Positions 6,833 to 6,833 of a stretch of DNA of 6,833 nucleotides are shown piece by piece. A program made the position numbers and the translations under genes. The notes beneath the pieces were generated by a model, which saw only the letters and a list, made by a program, of their open reading frames with translations, did not search any database and was not told the DNA's origin. The stretch is from CAYLGY01 sp964383325 (GTDB lineage Bacteria; Pseudomonadota; Alphaproteobacteria; Rhizobiales; Rhizobiaceae): positions 1 to 6,833 of the forward strand of contig CAYLGY010000114.1 of assembly GCA_964383325.1 (NCBI GenBank), read 5' to 3'. Positions within the stretch are counted from its first letter, which is position 1. Every line of letters starts with the position of its first letter.

Positions 6833-6833
6833 C

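Noticed and set aside
6824..6833. ATG at 6824 as the start of a downstream gene
   Set aside because: It lies inside the palindromic site, has no ribosome binding site before it, and only three codons are visible.

Overview
This window looks like ordinary, vertically inherited chromosome of a GC-rich alphaproteobacterium, most likely of the Rhizobiales (Hyphomicrobiales) type. The evidence is strong third-position G/C bias in every gene, the style of the encoded proteins (a DnaX-like delta' subunit without zinc cysteines, a 513-residue MetRS with no zinc knuckle or C-terminal tRNA-binding domain), and a gene order that I recall from rhizobial genomes. All genes lie on the + strand.

Layout. 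Position 2-550 is the 3' end of a SPOR-domain cell-wall protein, probably RlpA. After a 115-base gap comes a tightly packed run: a secreted peptidase-S11 (PBP5-like) protein (TTG start at 666), tmk (9 bases later, also TTG), holB (ATGA overlap with tmk), metG (55-base gap), tatD (15-base gap) and a PhnP-like metallo-beta-lactamase-fold hydrolase (ATGA overlap with tatD). The last 61 bases hold no gene. They do contain an AT-rich 28-base sequence built like a Xer recombination (dif) site, one base from the window edge.

How the genes fit together. The first two genes belong to cell-wall remodelling and septation. The next three are core information processing: tmk makes dTDP for DNA synthesis, holB encodes a clamp-loader subunit, and metG charges tRNA-Met. 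tatD and the MBL gene encode metal-dependent hydrolases; TatD-type enzymes are nucleases, and the MBL substrate is unknown. The spacing suggests that 666-6772 is transcribed and translated as one coupled unit. E. coli keeps a related order (tmk-holB-ycfH), so metG and the wall genes are the lineage-specific neighbours.

Two things stand out. First, the S11 protein keeps the SxxK nucleophile motif, but the Ser of the SxN motif is Met and the Lys of the KTG motif is Val. It may therefore be a catalytically impaired or repurposed D,D-carboxypeptidase. Second, the dif-like site matches the core of E. coli dif closely on the minus strand, yet sits directly after a housekeeping operon and has a divergent outer XerD arm.
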